Assembly: GCF_019127135.1 (NCBI RefSeq)
Contig: NZ_JAHOEA010000002.1
Location: 87,525-151,524, forward strand
DNA from: Segatella copri
GTDB taxonomy: Bacteria > Bacteroidota > Bacteroidia > Bacteroidales > Bacteroidaceae
Direction: 5' to 3'
Length of the DNA stretch: 64,000 bases
The notes beneath the pieces are model-generated. The model was not told where the DNA came from, searched no databases, and worked only from the letters and a program-made list of their open reading frames with translations. Positions within the stretch are counted from its first letter, which is position 1; every line of letters begins with the position of its first letter. The position numbers were made by a program, and so were the translations under genes. Shown piece after piece: positions 17,237 through 26,984 of this stretch.

Positions 17237-17971
17237 TTATTTGGTTGCGAAATAGAGTGTGCAGATGCCGAAGGTGAGTCGCTTGAACTCTGCCTTTGAG
17301 AATCCTGCCTTTTTGAACACCTCCATCATTACCTCGCCCTGAGGGAATGCCTCGATGGTCTTGTTGAGATAACTGTAGGCACTCTGGTCTTTGCTGATGA
17401 GTTTACCATACATCGGCAAGACGGTGTTGCTGTAGATGCTGAACAGCTGCTTCATCGGGAAGCTGACCGGTGTGGTGAGCTCTACGATGCAGAGATGTCC
17501 GCCCTTTTTCAGTACCCGGCACATTTCCTTCAGTCCCTGGTCCAGGTTCTGGAAGTTCCTGATGCCGAAGGCTGCGGTTACTGCATCAAAGCTCTCGTCC
17601 TGGAACGAGAGGTTGAGGCAGTCTTCCTTGGCAAAGGAGATGGTGTTTTCCAGTCCCAGTTGCCTTACTTTCTGTCTGCCTATCTCCATCATGCCTTCCG
17701 AGATGTCTGCTCCGATCAGCTGGTCGGGATGTAGCATCTGTGCGGCTAGGATGGCGAAATCGCCGGTACCGGTAGCGATGTCGAGCATTTTTTTAGGAGA
17801 GAAGGGCGCAAGACGCCTGATTGCCTTCTTGCGCCATCCCTTATCGATATCCCACGAGAGACGGTGGTTCAGGGTATCGTAGGTAGGGGCGATGTTGTCG
17901 AACATCTCCTCTACCAGCTTGCCCTTGTCTCCTGTGCCCTCGTAGGGCTTTATCTGTTCTTGCTTATACAT
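17237..17971 (-). CDS. menG: Demethylmenaquinone methyltransferase
   Basis: A 244-residue class I SAM methyltransferase of the UbiE/MenG family, making menaquinone from demethylmenaquinone. The family signature [20 protein letters not shown]-binding [11 protein letters not shown], and the late [13 protein letters not shown] block are all present. As Bacteroidota make menaquinone but not ubiquinone, I use menG (also annotated ubiE). It is 11 bp after purC. Confidence 0.94.
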   Translation of the reverse strand: MYKQEQIKPYEGTGDKGKLVEEMFDNIAPTYDTLNHRLSWDIDKGWRKKAIRRLAPFSPKKMLDIATGTGDFAILAAQMLHPDQLIGADISEGMMEIGRQKVRQLGLENTISFAKEDCLNLSFQDESFDAVTAAFGIRNFQNLDQGLKEMCRVLKKGGHLCIVELTTPVSFPMKQLFSIYSNTVLPMYGKLISKDQSAYSYLNKTIEAFPQGEVMMEVFKKAGFSKAEFKRLTFGICTLYFATK

Positions 17972-17982
17972 TTATATATAGT

Positions 17983-18933
17983 TTACTTGTGTGCAGCAAG
18001 CCACTCGCTTACGTTCTTCTCGATGCGGGCAGCGATGTCGCCTTCCTCAGCAGCCTTGTCGAACTTCTCGCCGGTGATGTGCTCGTAGAGTTCGATGTAG
18101 CGGTCTGATACGCTCTCTGCATACTCGTCGGTAATCTCTGGCATAGTCTGGCCTGGCTCGTTCATGAAGTTGTGCTCGATAAGCCACTGACGAACGAACT
18201 CCTTAGAGAGCTGGCGCTGTGGTTCACCCTTCTCAAACTTCTCCTCGTAACCATCAGCATAGAAGTAGCGGCTAGAGTCTGGAGTGTGGATCTCGTCGAT
18301 GAGATAAACCTTGCCGTCGCGCTTGCCGAACTCGTACTTGGTATCTACGAGAATCAATCCCTGCTTGGCAGCGATTTCCTGACCGCGGGCGAAGATACGG
18401 CGTGTGTAGTCCTCCATCACAGCGTAATCCTCAGCACTAACAATGCCCTGGGCGATGATTTCTTCCTTAGAAATGTTCATGTCGTGACCTTCGTCAGCCT
18501 TTGTAGTAGGAGTGATGATAGGCTCTGGGAAACGCTGGTTCTCGCGCATACCGTCAGGCAACTTCACACCGCAAATCTCGCGGCAGCCCTTCTGATAGTC
18601 GCGCCATGCACTACCGGTGAGGATAGAACGGATGATCATCTCCACGCGGAAACCTTCGCACTTCAAACCTACGGTAACCATTGGGTCTGGAGTAGCCAAC
18701 TTCCAGTTTGGACAGATGTCTGTAGTAGTGTCCAAGAACTTAGCTGCAATCTGATTGAGCACCTGTCCCTTGAAAGGGATACCCTTAGGCAGAACAACGT
18801 CGAACGCTGAGATTCTGTCGGTAGCGACCATCACGAGGAGGTCGTCGTTAATGTCATACACATCACGTACTTTACCGTGGTAAACACTCTTCTGTCCATC
18901 AAAATGGAAATCTGTCTTTGTTAATGCTTTCAT
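17983..18933 (-). CDS. purC: Phosphoribosylaminoimidazole-succinocarboxamide synthase
   Basis: A 316-residue SAICAR synthetase of purine synthesis. [26 protein letters not shown] at the N-terminus, [22 protein letters not shown], and [14 protein letters not shown] are diagnostic. It follows phoH by 79 bp. That gap contains a five-unit heptad array ending 2 bp before the ATG, nearly identical to the one before purM. Confidence 0.96.
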   Translation of the reverse strand: MKALTKTDFHFDGQKSVYHGKVRDVYDINDDLLVMVATDRISAFDVVLPKGIPFKGQVLNQIAAKFLDTTTDICPNWKLATPDPMVTVGLKCEGFRVEMIIRSILTGSAWRDYQKGCREICGVKLPDGMRENQRFPEPIITPTTKADEGHDMNISKEEIIAQGIVSAEDYAVMEDYTRRIFARGQEIAAKQGLILVDTKYEFGKRDGKVYLIDEIHTPDSSRYFYADGYEEKFEKGEPQRQLSKEFVRQWLIEHNFMNEPGQTMPEITDEYAESVSDRYIELYEHITGEKFDKAAEEGDIAARIEKNVSEWLAAHK

Positions 18934-18935
18934 TT

Positions 18936-18970
18936 TACTTTGAACTTTGAATTTTGAACTTTGAACTTTA
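18936..18970 (-). repeat. Heptad array directly before purC
   Basis: Five 7-mers of the AAAGTTC type on the coding strand, preceded by GCATATCATA, identical to the sequence before the purM array. Confidence 0.9.
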
Positions 18971-19012
18971 TGATATGCCTTGAGTAATCATTCAGTTCAT
19001 TCTTCATTCTGA

Positions 19013-19999
19013 TTATTTTGAATTATCTTTTTCTGCTTTCTGAGCTTCCCGTGCTTCCGCTCTCTCCTTGTCATACTTGTCGTATGCGTTTACGATGCGG
19101 GTTACGAGTTTGTGGCGCACGATATCCTTCTGTCCCAGCTTCACCACTCCGATACCTTCCACACCGTCCAGAATCTTGAGCGCCTCTTTCAGTCCGCTTC
19201 GCTGTTCGCGTGGCAGGTCAATCTGTGTCAGGTCGCCGGTGATAATCATCTTGGTGTTCATGCCCATACGGGTGAGGAACATGCGAATCTGTTGGGAGGT
19301 AGTGTTCTGTGCCTCGTCGAGGATGACTACGGCATCGCTGAGTGTGCGTCCGCGCATAAAGGCGAGCGGAGCAATCTGGATAATGTGCTTTTCCATCATA
19401 TCCTGCAGCTTTACGGCAGGTATCATGTCTTCCAGCGCATCGTAGAGCGGTTGGAGGTATGGGTCAATTTTGTCTTTCATATCGCCAGGCAGGAAACCGA
19501 GTTTTTCGCCGGCTTCTACGGCTGGTCGCGAGAGGATGATTTTCTTGATGGCTTTCTCCTTGAGGGCCTTTACGGCAAGGGCGATGCTGAGGTAGGTCTT
19601 ACCGGTACCGGCTGGTCCTACGGCAAATACCATGTCGTTCTTTTCGTAAGCATCTATCAGCTGCTGCTGGTTTTCGCTGCGGCTCTTGATAGGTCGGCCG
19701 CTGATGCTGTATACCAGCACGCCTTTCACGCTGTCCGCCTTGGTCTGTTTTCCTTTCACGATGTCCAGGATGTCTTCATCATTGAGCATGTTGTATTTAA
19801 GCAAGTGCTTGCGCATCTGCTCAATATCCTCTTCCACCTTTGCCATTTCCTCCTCGTCGCCGAGCACACGAATCACGTTGTCGCGTGCCACGATACGCAA
19901 CTTAGGATACAGCGATTTAATCATCTGCAGGTGGGCATTGTTCACACCGTAGAACATCACTGGATCGATATCTTCGAGTACAATATGTTTCTCTATCAA
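19013..19999 (-). CDS. PhoH-like ATPase
   Basis: A 328-residue cytoplasmic P-loop protein. Walker A is VGPAGTGKTYLSIAL at about residues 127-141, Walker B is VVILDEAQNTT, and SRPAVEAGEKLGFLPGD is the family signature. PhoH/YbeZ proteins are ATPases linked to RNA metabolism and ribosome maturation. First gene of the seven-gene run, with a well-formed promoter on the minus strand. Confidence 0.93.
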   Translation of the reverse strand: MIEKHIVLEDIDPVMFYGVNNAHLQMIKSLYPKLRIVARDNVIRVLGDEEEMAKVEEDIEQMRKHLLKYNMLNDEDILDIVKGKQTKADSVKGVLVYSISGRPIKSRSENQQQLIDAYEKNDMVFAVGPAGTGKTYLSIALAVKALKEKAIKKIILSRPAVEAGEKLGFLPGDMKDKIDPYLQPLYDALEDMIPAVKLQDMMEKHIIQIAPLAFMRGRTLSDAVVILDEAQNTTSQQIRMFLTRMGMNTKMIITGDLTQIDLPREQRSGLKEALKILDGVEGIGVVKLGQKDIVRHKLVTRIVNAYDKYDKERAEAREAQKAEKDNSK

Positions 20000-20058
20000 A
20001 ATGTCTTAATTCTATAAAGTTTAAACTATCCTATCTAATATTTTGTTATATAACGCTG

Positions 20059-20091
20059 CAAAATTACTACTTTTCCATGAAATGAGCAAAT
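20059..20091 (-). promoter_or_regulatory. Promoter of the phoH-purC-menG-aroE-purM-prfA-pyrF run
   Basis: Minus strand TTTG (20091-20088), 21 nt spacer, TAATTTTG (20066-20059) followed by CA. It lies 60 bp before the phoH start. Confidence 0.65.
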
Positions 20092-20149
20092 TTCGGCGAA
20101 TAAAACATTCTTTAAATATTAAAAAAGCTATTTTTTCGAGAGTTTTTGT

Positions 20150-20157
20150 TACCTTTG
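20150..20157 (+). promoter_or_regulatory. -7 promoter element of the DUF5715 gene
   Basis: TACCTTTG followed by CAG; a T-rich stretch sits at -33. This is divergent from the phoH promoter. Confidence 0.6.
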
Positions 20158-20231
20158 CAGCTAAATTTGGCGATACGGCTCCCGTTTTGCCTGAAGAATA
20201 TAGAATATTATTTCGTGAAAATAAGATAATT

Positions 20232-21107
20232 ATGAAGATTAGTAAGAATAGATATTTACAGGGTTTTGGTATTGTGGTTTTGCTTTTGGCGCTGGTGAGA
20301 GTCATCTTCCCGGGGGTGGCAAAACCGAAAACGGCGGCTGCTGATGCGGCTGATTCTACATTGGTGGCTGCGAAGGATTCGGCTGCTTCTGATGCTTCTT
20401 CTGCTGAGATTTCTGATGCTCCCGCTGGTGCTGATGGAAATGTGGCTGAGGACCTGAAGAAGGATGAACTCTCTGTTATGCCTGATACGGCACAGAGCGG
20501 CAAGCCTTCTATCTTCTTCGACAAGGATGGCAAGGAGGTGAAGCATCGCATCTTCTCGGTGCCTCATTTCGGTAATACTTTCCCCGACCAGCAGGATGTG
20601 CAGATTCTGGCGGCTACAAAGCACGGCGTGAAACCGGTGCAGAACCGTCTGGAGGCGGAGAACAGCAAGGGCAAGCTGGTGTATGTGGGCAGCAATCCTT
20701 TCTTTTATGTCGACAAGCTGAACAACAGCATTCCTTACCTGGTGCCTCGTGCCTCTGTGCTGCTCCAGGATATTGGCCGTGCCTATTTCGATTCGTTGCA
20801 GATCAAGGGCATTCCGCTGCATAAGATTATCGTGACGAGCATTCTGCGTACCAAGGATGATGTGGCGAAACTGCGTACCCGAAACGGTAATGCTACCGAG
20901 AATTCGTGCCATCTTTATGGTACTACCTTCGATATCTGTTACAACCGCTATAAGCAGATTCAGACCCGTGAACAGCCTCGCCGCCAGGTGCAGAATGATA
21001 CTCTGAAATGGGTGTTCTCCGAGGTGCTCCGCGATTTCCGCAACAAGAACCGCTGCTATATCAAATATGAGGTGAAGCAGGGCTGCTTCCATATCACAGT
21101 GAAGTAA
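20232..21107 (+). CDS. DUF5715-like, M15/VanY-like peptidase-fold membrane-anchored protein
   Basis: I start at the ATG at 20232 (MKISKNRY), after the promoter at 20150. The 291-residue product has one membrane segment at about 8-26 and an Ala/Asp/Ser-rich spacer to about 75. The C-terminal domain contains NSCHLYGTTFDICY and a final GCFHITVK. That order (S/H..G..F/D, then a late H) is the metal-binding pattern of D-Ala-D-Ala carboxypeptidase/endolysin folds. A periplasmic role in cell-wall trimming is inferred, not shown. Confidence 0.75.
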   Translation: MKISKNRYLQGFGIVVLLLALVRVIFPGVAKPKTAAADAADSTLVAAKDSAASDASSAEISDAPAGADGNVAEDLKKDELSVMPDTAQSGKPSIFFDKDGKEVKHRIFSVPHFGNTFPDQQDVQILAATKHGVKPVQNRLEAENSKGKLVYVGSNPFFYVDKLNNSIPYLVPRASVLLQDIGRAYFDSLQIKGIPLHKIIVTSILRTKDDVAKLRTRNGNATENSCHLYGTTFDICYNRYKQIQTREQPRRQVQNDTLKWVFSEVLRDFRNKNRCYIKYEVKQGCFHITVK

Positions 21108-21123
21108 TCTGGTTGTTCCCGGC

Positions 21124-21322
21124 ACGCCCTGAAAGGGCAGAAGCTCCTAGCCCAGGGCAGCGCCCTGGGTATAAAATATAATAATAAACATGCGCCCTGT
21201 AAGGGCAAAAGCTTTAAAATACTTAGTGATAATAAAGCTTTTGCCCTTACAGGGCGTCTTGCTGACTGCTACTATACCCAGGGCGCTGCCCTGGGCTAGG
21301 AGCTTCTGCCCTTTCAGGGCGT
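21124..21322. repeat. Palindromic repeat element copy 1 (core)
   Basis: Core of a window-wide repeat family: ACGCCCTGAAAGGGCAGAAG, then a GCCCAGGGC..GCCCTGGGT palindrome, then GCGCCCTGTAAGGGCAAAAG, with the whole order mirrored in the second half. It fills the gap between two convergent genes and may act as a bidirectional terminator. Confidence 0.9.
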
Positions 21323-21351
21323 ATGGAGCTTATTTACGAAAGTTCTTTTAT

Positions 21352-23607
21352 TTAATTCTTGATTCTCTTCAAATCTGCTTCTTCTCCCACTATCCAGATG
21401 ATGTCTCCCTTCTTGAAGACTCGGGTAGGGGATACGTGCGTCAGATTCTCACGACCTTCTTCCAGTCCTACCACCATACAGTTGTATTTATCCCTTATTC
21501 CGCTTTCTATCAGCGTCTTTCCCAGGAATTCGCTGCCGCCGCTGATGATGAGCTGGCTGAGTTTCATTTCGCGCTTTTCTATTTCAGCCTCCTCAGGCAG
21601 TAGGTCGCTCTGCAGGGCGGTATTGAATTTCTGCAGCTGGTCGTCGTTGCCGATTACCTGCAGCTTGTCGCCCGGAAAGATGATCATGTCGCCGTTCGGG
21701 ATGTTCAGGCGGTGGGAACCGCGGCGAATGCTGCTCATGTCAACACCGAAACGCTGGCGCAGATGCAGCTCTCTCAGCGATTTGCCAGTCCAACTGCTAT
21801 CTTCAGGCACTTCAAATTCGCTGATGTGGATATCCCGGTCTAGCAGCCTGCCCTCGTAGAGCGGCCGCTTTTCGCCGTTCACCTGAGCCGCAATATCGCG
21901 CGAACGCAGGTTGTGGACGAAGACGCGCTCCATCACGATGCTACGCTTCTTGATGCGGCGGGAGGTCAGCATCAGCATCACCACGGCGGCACCGATGCAG
22001 ACAATCAGCGCATTGGTAAAGCGCGAGAGGAAATTGATGATATAGAAGATGAAAGCCAGTGCTATCATGAAGCGCACGAACACCGTAAAGAGCAGCGGCA
22101 CGCGGTTGATGCTGCTCTCCACCCAGAGGCGTTTCCACTCGGCACTGTGGTTCTTCTTCATCACGATGGCGCGCAGGAACGGTGAGATGAACAGGACGGT
22201 GAGCAGACCGGTGATGGCGTTGGCATACCAGTGGAGATGCCAGCCGGGCAGCAGATTGCGCATCAGCGGCAGCACGAAGGTGAACATCAGGGCGATGACG
22301 GCTGCCGAGAGGATAGAGTAGGCGGTGGTGTTGACCAGCATCTGTCGGATCAGCGATTTCCACTTGCTCTGTTGCTGCGTCTGGGGATGACTCATCGCAA
22401 AATGGTTCAGAATATGGATGAGTTTGTCGGGCAGATGTTTCTCCATTACCTGATAGGTAGGTGTGGCAAGACGAATCATATAAGGTGTAAGGAAGGTGGT
22501 GATGACGCTCACCGCTACCACTACCGGATAGAGGAACTTGCTGATGACGCCGAGCGACAGACCCAGCGAGGCGATGATGAAAGAAAACTCACCAATCTGA
22601 GCCATCGAGAAACCGCAGCGCATCGCCGACTTCAGCGACTCGCCTCCGAGCATGAATCCGAAGGTGCCGAATATCGCCTGACCTACCAGTATCGTGCCCA
22701 CCAGGGCGAGGATAGGAACGGCATATTCTATCAGAATCTTCGGGTCTACGAGCATACCTACCGATACGAAGAAGATGGCTCCGAAGAGATTCTTTACCGG
22801 TTCTACGAGTTTGATAATCTTCTCTGCCTCAATGGTTTCTGCCAGTATGCTGCCCATGACGAAGGCTCCGAAGGCGCTGCTGAACCCCACCTTGGTGCTC
22901 AGTACCGCCATGCCGCAGCACAGACCCAGCGAAACGATGAGCAGGGTTTCGGCATTGATAAGTTTCCTTACCGAACGCAGAAACCACGGAATGGCGAAGA
23001 TGCCCACGATAAACCATACGCCCAGGAAGAAGCCTATCTTCACGATAGAGGCAAGCATCTGCCCGCCGTCGGGACTGCTTCCGCTCGCTATCGCCGACAG
23101 CATCACCATCATCACGATAGCCAGGATATCTTCCAGTATCAGCACGCTCATCACCATCGATGCAAACTTCTGGGTGCGCAGCCGCATATCATCGAATGCC
23201 TTATATATAATAGTGGTGGAGCTCATGGCGAGCATACCGCCCAGGAAGATGCAGTCCATCCTTCCCCAGCCGAAGCCGTGGCCTACGCTGATGCCCAGCA
23301 TCATCATGCAGAACACGATAACCACTGTGGCGATGATGGGAGAAGCGCCCATCTTCACGATTTTCTTGAACGAGAAGTCGAGACCGAGCGAGAAGAGGGT
23401 GAAGATGACACCGATGTCGGCCCAGGTCTGGATATCCGTCTCGTCGACTACCGACATGGTGTAGGGCATGTGTGGCGAAACCAGGAATCCCGCCATGATG
23501 TATCCCAGCACCAGCGGCTGCTTGAGCCTTTTGAAGATGAGGGTTACGATGCCTGCCACCATCAGGATGAGGGCGAGGTCTTTTACTAAAAATGGAATTT
23601 CAGCCAT
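21352..23607 (-). CDS. CPA2-type cation:proton antiporter with two C-terminal RCK_C domains
   Basis: A 751-residue protein. About 12 hydrophobic segments (residues 5-380) form the Na+/H+ exchanger fold, with GLDFSFKKIVKMG, SSTTIIYKAF and SSAFGAFVMGSILAET as KefB/CPA2-like segments. An atypical second block of membrane segments follows at about 420-540. Two TrkA-C (RCK_C) domains then occur at about 590-670 and 675-751, with no NAD-binding RCK_N domain between. It probably exchanges K+ or Na+ for protons; the ion is not determinable. It lies 57 bp downstream of pepT, past a terminator. Confidence 0.88.
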   Translation of the reverse strand: MAEIPFLVKDLALILMVAGIVTLIFKRLKQPLVLGYIMAGFLVSPHMPYTMSVVDETDIQTWADIGVIFTLFSLGLDFSFKKIVKMGASPIIATVVIVFCMMMLGISVGHGFGWGRMDCIFLGGMLAMSSTTIIYKAFDDMRLRTQKFASMVMSVLILEDILAIVMMVMLSAIASGSSPDGGQMLASIVKIGFFLGVWFIVGIFAIPWFLRSVRKLINAETLLIVSLGLCCGMAVLSTKVGFSSAFGAFVMGSILAETIEAEKIIKLVEPVKNLFGAIFFVSVGMLVDPKILIEYAVPILALVGTILVGQAIFGTFGFMLGGESLKSAMRCGFSMAQIGEFSFIIASLGLSLGVISKFLYPVVVAVSVITTFLTPYMIRLATPTYQVMEKHLPDKLIHILNHFAMSHPQTQQQSKWKSLIRQMLVNTTAYSILSAAVIALMFTFVLPLMRNLLPGWHLHWYANAITGLLTVLFISPFLRAIVMKKNHSAEWKRLWVESSINRVPLLFTVFVRFMIALAFIFYIINFLSRFTNALIVCIGAAVVMLMLTSRRIKKRSIVMERVFVHNLRSRDIAAQVNGEKRPLYEGRLLDRDIHISEFEVPEDSSWTGKSLRELHLRQRFGVDMSSIRRGSHRLNIPNGDMIIFPGDKLQVIGNDDQLQKFNTALQSDLLPEEAEIEKREMKLSQLIISGGSEFLGKTLIESGIRDKYNCMVVGLEEGRENLTHVSPTRVFKKGDIIWIVGEEADLKRIKN

Positions 23608-23627
23608 ATTTTTCTGTTTATGAAAAA

Positions 23628-23655
23628 GGGGAATTTAGATGTGTCTAAATTCCCC
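23628..23655 (-). terminator. Intrinsic terminator after pepT
   Basis: GGGGAATTTAGA and TCTAAATTCCCC form a perfect 12-bp stem with a 4-nt loop; on the minus strand T5 follows. Confidence 0.85.
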
Positions 23656-23664
23656 ATATCTGTA

Positions 23665-24888
23665 TTAATCATTAAATTCTTCTGTGATTTCCGCTATCTT
23701 CACGATGGTCTTCACTACCTTCTCCATTACCTGGATGCTCACAAACTCGTGAGGACCGTGGAAGTTGACACCGCCGGCGAAGATGTTCGGACAAGGCAGA
23801 CCCTTGAAGCTCAGCTGGGCTCCGTCGGTACCGCCGCGGATAGGCTCTACACGAGGTGGAACGCCGCTCTCCTGCATCGCTCTGAGCACGATGTCAATGA
23901 CGTGCATGTTAGGATCAATCTTCTCCTTCATATTATAGTACTGGTCGTAGATAACCGCCTTTACGGTTCCGTCGCCATACTTCTCGTTCATCTTGTTCAC
24001 GCAGTCCTCGATGAAGTCCTTGCGGCTTTCAAACCTGTTGCGGTCGTGATCGCGGATGATGTAGCTGAGTTTTGCCTCCTCGCAGCGGCTCTCGATGCCG
24101 ATGAGGTGGTAGAAGCCCTGGTAGCCTTCAGTCTGCTCAGGAGTCTCGTTCTCAGGAATCATGTTCTGGAATTCCACAGCCAGTCGGCTTGCATTCACCA
24201 TCTTGCCCTTGGCATAGCCTGTATGAACGCTCACGCCCTTGATGATGATTTTAGCTCCGGCAGCATTGAAGTTCTCATATTCCAGGTCGCCCAGGTCGCC
24301 GCCATCTACGGTGTACGCCCAGTCGCAGCCAAACTTCTCTACATCGAAATGATGCGCACCCATACCGATTTCCTCGTCAGGATTGAAACCTACGCGGATA
24401 TCTCCGTGCTTGATTTCGTCATGGTCGCGCAGATAGCACATAGCCTGTACGATTTCAGCGATGCCCGCCTTGTCGTCGGCACCCAGCAGGGTAGTACCGT
24501 CTGTCACGATGATATCCTCTCCCTTGTGAGCCTTCAACTCAGGGAAAGTCTCAACGCTTGAGATGATGCCCGGGCTCAGCTCGATGTCGTTGCCGTCATA
24601 GTTTTTGATGACGCGCGCCTTAACATCCTTTCCGCTGGCATCAGGCGATGTATCCATGTGTGAAATAAATCCGATGGTAGGAGTCTTTTTCTTGGTATTG
24701 CTCTTCAGGGTGGCATAGATATAGCCCATGTCATCCATTTCGACATCGCTCAGTCCTTCGTCCTCAAGTTCCTTTTTCAGGTACTTGGCAAATTCGAGCT
24801 GTTTTGCCGTACTAGGCACGCTGGTCGATTCTTCGCTCGACTGTGTGTCGAATTTCGTATAGTTTATAAATCGTTCTACTAAATCCAT
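23665..24888 (-). CDS. pepT: Peptidase T (tripeptide aminopeptidase)
   Basis: A 407-residue zinc-dependent M20 aminopeptidase releasing N-terminal residues from tripeptides in the cytoplasm. Metal and active-site motifs: [39 protein letters not shown] and [13 protein letters not shown]. Length agrees with the family. It starts 34 bp after a tRNA-Arg gene on the same strand, so it may be transcribed from the tRNA promoter. Confidence 0.95.
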   Translation of the reverse strand: MDLVERFINYTKFDTQSSEESTSVPSTAKQLEFAKYLKKELEDEGLSDVEMDDMGYIYATLKSNTKKKTPTIGFISHMDTSPDASGKDVKARVIKNYDGNDIELSPGIISSVETFPELKAHKGEDIIVTDGTTLLGADDKAGIAEIVQAMCYLRDHDEIKHGDIRVGFNPDEEIGMGAHHFDVEKFGCDWAYTVDGGDLGDLEYENFNAAGAKIIIKGVSVHTGYAKGKMVNASRLAVEFQNMIPENETPEQTEGYQGFYHLIGIESRCEEAKLSYIIRDHDRNRFESRKDFIEDCVNKMNEKYGDGTVKAVIYDQYYNMKEKIDPNMHVIDIVLRAMQESGVPPRVEPIRGGTDGAQLSFKGLPCPNIFAGGVNFHGPHEFVSIQVMEKVVKTIVKIAEITEEFND

Positions 24889-24922
24889 GTTTTCAATTAT
24901 TAATCATTTTGTTGTTTCGGGG

Positions 24923-24996
24923 TGATCTCGGTGGGATTCAAACCCACGACCTTCAGAACCGGAATCTGACGCTCTATTCAGCTAAGCTACGAGACC
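24923..24996 (-). tRNA. tRNA-Arg (anticodon CCG)
   Basis: On the minus strand the acceptor arms GGTCTCG and CGAGATC pair (one G-U). The anticodon stem TCAGA/TCTGA encloses TTCCGGT, giving anticodon CCG. The T-arm contains GGGTTTGAATCCC. CCA is not encoded. A -7 element lies 55 bp upstream. Confidence 0.95.
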
Positions 24997-25050
24997 CTCT
25001 TTCTGACGCCCGTTTCTCCGGTTGTATGACATCGAAACGGAAGTCGACTG

Positions 25051-25058
25051 CAAAATTA
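25051..25058 (-). promoter_or_regulatory. -7 promoter element of tRNA-Arg/pepT
   Basis: Minus strand TAATTTTG followed by CA, 55 bp before the tRNA 5' end. Confidence 0.5.
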
Positions 25059-25194
25059 CTGCTTTTATTTGAAATAACCAAATATTTGGGGCAGATTTTT
25101 TCATATATATAATGTGTATTTGTGAATTGTTCTACAAAATGCTACTAAAAAACTTAAAAATGCTATCATTTTGCGAAAAAATACGGAAAAATGC

Positions 25195-25224
25195 TTGCAG
25201 ATTAATTATTATTTTGTACCTTTG
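25195..25224 (+). promoter_or_regulatory. Promoter of asnA
   Basis: TTG at 25195-25197, 19 nt, TACCTTTG at 25217-25224, then CAG; 29 bp before the ATG at 25253. Confidence 0.65.
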
Positions 25225-25252
25225 CAGCGCAAATACTAAATATGAAATAAAA

Positions 25253-26290
25253 ATGAGCAATTTGATAAAACCTGAAGGGTACAAGGCGCTGCTGGATATG
25301 CGCCAGACCGAAATGGGTATTAAAATGATAAAAGAATTCTTCCAGCAAAACCTGAGCACCGAGCTCCGTCTGCGTCGCGTTACCGCTCCGCTCTTCGTAT
25401 TGAAGGGTTTGGGTATCAATGATGACCTGAACGGCGTAGAGCGCCCTGTAAGTTTCCCTATCAAGGATTTGGGTGATGCCCAGGCTGAGGTGGTTCATTC
25501 TCTTGCCAAATGGAAGCGACTGACGCTTGCCGAGTATGAGATTGAGCCTGCTTATGGCGTATATACCGATATGAATGCCATCCGTGCTGACGAAGAATTG
25601 GATAATCTTCATTCGCTCTATGTTGACCAGTGGGACTGGGAGGCTGTGATTACCAAGGAAGACCGTACCATCGCCTTCCTCGAGAATATCGTGCGCCGCA
25701 TCTATGGTGCCATCCTGCGTACCGAGTTCCTGGCTTGCGAGCATTATCCTCAGCTGAAGCCTTTCCTGCCTAAGGATATTCATTTTATTCATGCGCAGGA
25801 TTTGCTCGATATGTATCCAGACCTTTCTCCTAAGGAGCGCGAGGATGAAATCTGCAAGAAGTATGGCGCTGTATTTGTAGAGGGCATCGGAGGCAAGTTG
25901 AGCGATGGCAAGAAGCATGATGGCCGAGCTCCTGACTATGATGACTGGAGCACCGTGGCTGAGAACGGCAAGGTGGGACTGAATGGTGATATCCTTATCT
26001 GGTATCCTGTTCTGGGTCGCAGTTTCGAGCTCAGTTCTATGGGTATCCGTGTTGACAAGGAGAGTCTGCTGCGTCAGCTTAAGCTGGAGGGCAAGGAGGA
26101 TAGAGAGAAGCTTTACTTCCATCAGCAGCTCCTGAACGACAAGTTGCCTCTGAGCATTGGTGGCGGTATCGGTCAGAGCCGTCTGTGTATGGTATTGCTT
26201 CATAAGGCTCACATTGGTGAAATCCAGGCTAGCATCTGGCCTGAGGAGATGCGCAAGGAGGCTGAGGAAGCGGGCATGAACCTCATTTAA
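25253..26290 (+). CDS. asnA: Aspartate--ammonia ligase
   Basis: From the ATG at 25253 the product is 345 residues, close to E. coli AsnA (330). The enzyme makes asparagine from aspartate, ammonia and ATP through a class-II aminoacyl-tRNA-synthetase-like fold. Recognisable parts are the start TEMGIKMIKEFFQQNL, the SLYVDQWDWE block, and the late GGGIGQSRLCMVLLHKAHIGE motif 3. I reject the longer upstream start because the promoter lies inside it. A strong terminator follows. Confidence 0.96.
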   Translation: MSNLIKPEGYKALLDMRQTEMGIKMIKEFFQQNLSTELRLRRVTAPLFVLKGLGINDDLNGVERPVSFPIKDLGDAQAEVVHSLAKWKRLTLAEYEIEPAYGVYTDMNAIRADEELDNLHSLYVDQWDWEAVITKEDRTIAFLENIVRRIYGAILRTEFLACEHYPQLKPFLPKDIHFIHAQDLLDMYPDLSPKEREDEICKKYGAVFVEGIGGKLSDGKKHDGRAPDYDDWSTVAENGKVGLNGDILIWYPVLGRSFELSSMGIRVDKESLLRQLKLEGKEDREKLYFHQQLLNDKLPLSIGGGIGQSRLCMVLLHKAHIGEIQASIWPEEMRKEAEEAGMNLI

Positions 26291-26377
26291 GCCTTTCTGC
26301 CGGTGCGTCATGGTGTATACTGTGATGTGCTCATATTCAGTTGATCTTTTTAAGATAATAATAATTTGCTTACGAAG

Positions 26378-26417
26378 GCTCCCGGTGCTTTTCTGCATCG
26401 GGGGCTTTTTTTGTTTT
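26378..26417 (+). terminator. Intrinsic terminator of asnA
   Basis: GCTCCCGGTGC (26378-26388) pairs with GCATCGGGGGC (26395-26405), followed by T7 and more T. Confidence 0.85.
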
Positions 26418-26419
26418 AT

Positions 26420-26530
26420 ACCTTGAGGCTGTGTTTTACAGCCTCAAGGTTTGACGTTGTGTTTCGCAACGTCAAACCTTGCTTTTCGCAGGGTGTAAAA
26501 CCTTGATGTCGCGTTTCGCGACATCAAGGT
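26420..26530. repeat. Chain of near-perfect hairpins downstream of asnA
   Basis: Three long stems in series: ACCTTGAGGCTGT / ACAGCCTCAAGGT (26420-26450), GGTTTGACGTTG / CAACGTCAAACC (26448-26478), and ACCTTGATGTCGCG / CGCGACATCAAGGT (26500-26530). Stems 1 and 3 share the ACCTTGA end, and adjacent stems overlap at the AAGGTTTG junction. Non-coding. Confidence 0.85.
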
Positions 26531-26783
26531 CTGCGCTTCATGAAAAAAAATGAATACGGTGCAAAAGTACTACAAAATTTCTGAACCGCCAAATTTCACC
26601 CTGCAGAGTTATGTTAAACCGATTTTAACATTCCGGCTTTCGTAGTTAAACAAAAAAAGTCGTAGAGTTGCGGGGGAGAAAACTATATTTTGTAAAATGT
26701 TTCTCTGTGTGTTTTGAGCAAGAGAACAATGAGATGCTATAAGAAAAGCCATTTCTTCTGACTACTTCCTTTTTACCCAGAAA

Positions 26784-26984
26784 GCGTTACAGTGTGACAG
26801 TTGTGACAGTTGTGACAGTTTTCAGCGCCTACCCCTCCTTCCCTTTCTTTAGAGGTAAATTATTATATATATAATATATATAATAATTTAAATATATATA
26901 CTTATAATTTGATAGCTGCAAACTTGCAATATACCCCCTCCGCTGAAAACTGTCACAACTGTCACAACTGTCACACGGTAACGC
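26784..26984. repeat. Large inverted repeat with 9-bp iterons around an AT-rich core
   Basis: The left arm (26784-26826) carries three tandem TGTGACAGT 9-mers. The right arm (26941-26984) is almost exactly its reverse complement, with three ACTGTCACA units. Between them lies a palindromic ATTATTATATATA..TATATAATAAT core (26861-26889). No gene spans it. The rest of 26531-27109 holds no supported gene. Confidence 0.9.

Noticed and set aside
22231-23589. Long plus-strand ORF opposite the antiporter
   Set aside because: Antisense shadow, His/Glu-rich composition typical of reversed membrane-protein codons.
25202-26398. 398-codon minus-strand ORF opposite asnA
   Set aside because: Antisense shadow crossing the asnA promoter and terminator.
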